A stretch of DNA of 20,180 bases from NCBI RefSeq assembly GCF_000003605.2, contig NW_003129857.1:199549-219728 (forward strand), given 5' to 3'. Numbering within the stretch: position 1 is the stretch's first letter; each line of letters opens with the position of its first letter. This DNA is from Saccoglossus kowalevskii (Eukaryota; Hemichordata; Enteropneusta; Harrimaniidae). Below, piece by piece: positions 20,104 to 20,180 of the stretch. Position numbers and translations under genes: made by a program. A model generated the notes under the pieces. That model did no database searches. It was not told where the DNA came from and worked only from the letters and a program-made list of their open reading frames with translations.

Positions 20104-20180
20104 CTGAAAATTAAAATTATATGGAAGGGTCAACTAGTCATGTAATTAGTGAAACCACTTCAAAGTGTTTAGATTTTTTA
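20104..20180 (-). other. Intron end before E1 (edge)
   Basis: These are the last 77 bases of the intron upstream of E1, ending TTTTCAG on the minus strand. The intron is cut by the window edge. Confidence 0.75.

Noticed and set aside
39-20103. Regularly spaced Cys-module repeats read as a CRISPR array or prokaryotic surface protein
   Set aside because: Repeats are protein-level and degenerate, split by GT-AG introns with polypyrimidine tracts. There are no identical short DNA repeats with spacers.

Overview
The window looks like an internal part of one very large eukaryotic gene, probably from a marine invertebrate animal. The evidence is the AT-rich intronic DNA, 27 GT-AG introns of about 100 to 1,060 bases, several small inverted-repeat transposons inside introns, and a secreted-type cysteine-rich product. 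I cannot name the species. Lancelet, hemichordate, mollusc and cnidarian are all possible. Nothing bacterial (operons, Shine-Dalgarno sites, CRISPR) is present.

All supported coding sequence is on the minus strand. I place 28 exons between 39 and 20103, numbered E1 (19936-20103) to E28 (39-200) in coding order. They join without a stop into 5,637 coding bases (1,879 residues). No start codon, signal peptide, transmembrane segment or stop codon is present, so the gene continues past both edges. The protein is a chain of about 25 cysteine-rich modules of the form CPxGxYCPxG...PCPxGTY...C..CxxGYYC. These resemble the Ephrin_rec_like / GCC2_GCC3 domain (Pfam PF07699), with about 48 N-glycosylation sequons. 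It is probably a giant secreted or cell-surface protein.

The modules form a higher-order repeat of about 685 residues. Two complete units are visible: from E8 to E17, and from E17 to E27. A partial unit lies before them (E1-E7) and another begins after them (E27-E28). Intron positions differ between corresponding units, so introns have been gained, lost or moved since the duplications.

The introns hold four copies of a TTAA-flanked MITE (990, 5952, 11042, 15442), a second TTAA-flanked element whose end lies nine bases from a splice donor (8266-8685), three elements ending in CTGTAAA (10331, 13468, 17139), and a 143-base tandem array (15544). They also show the gene's duplication history: a 96-base near-identical copy of half of exon E23 at 9223-9318, older decayed copies of the same segment at 4549-4677, and a 68-base tandem duplication that doubled the 3' splice site of E14 (12001-12156).
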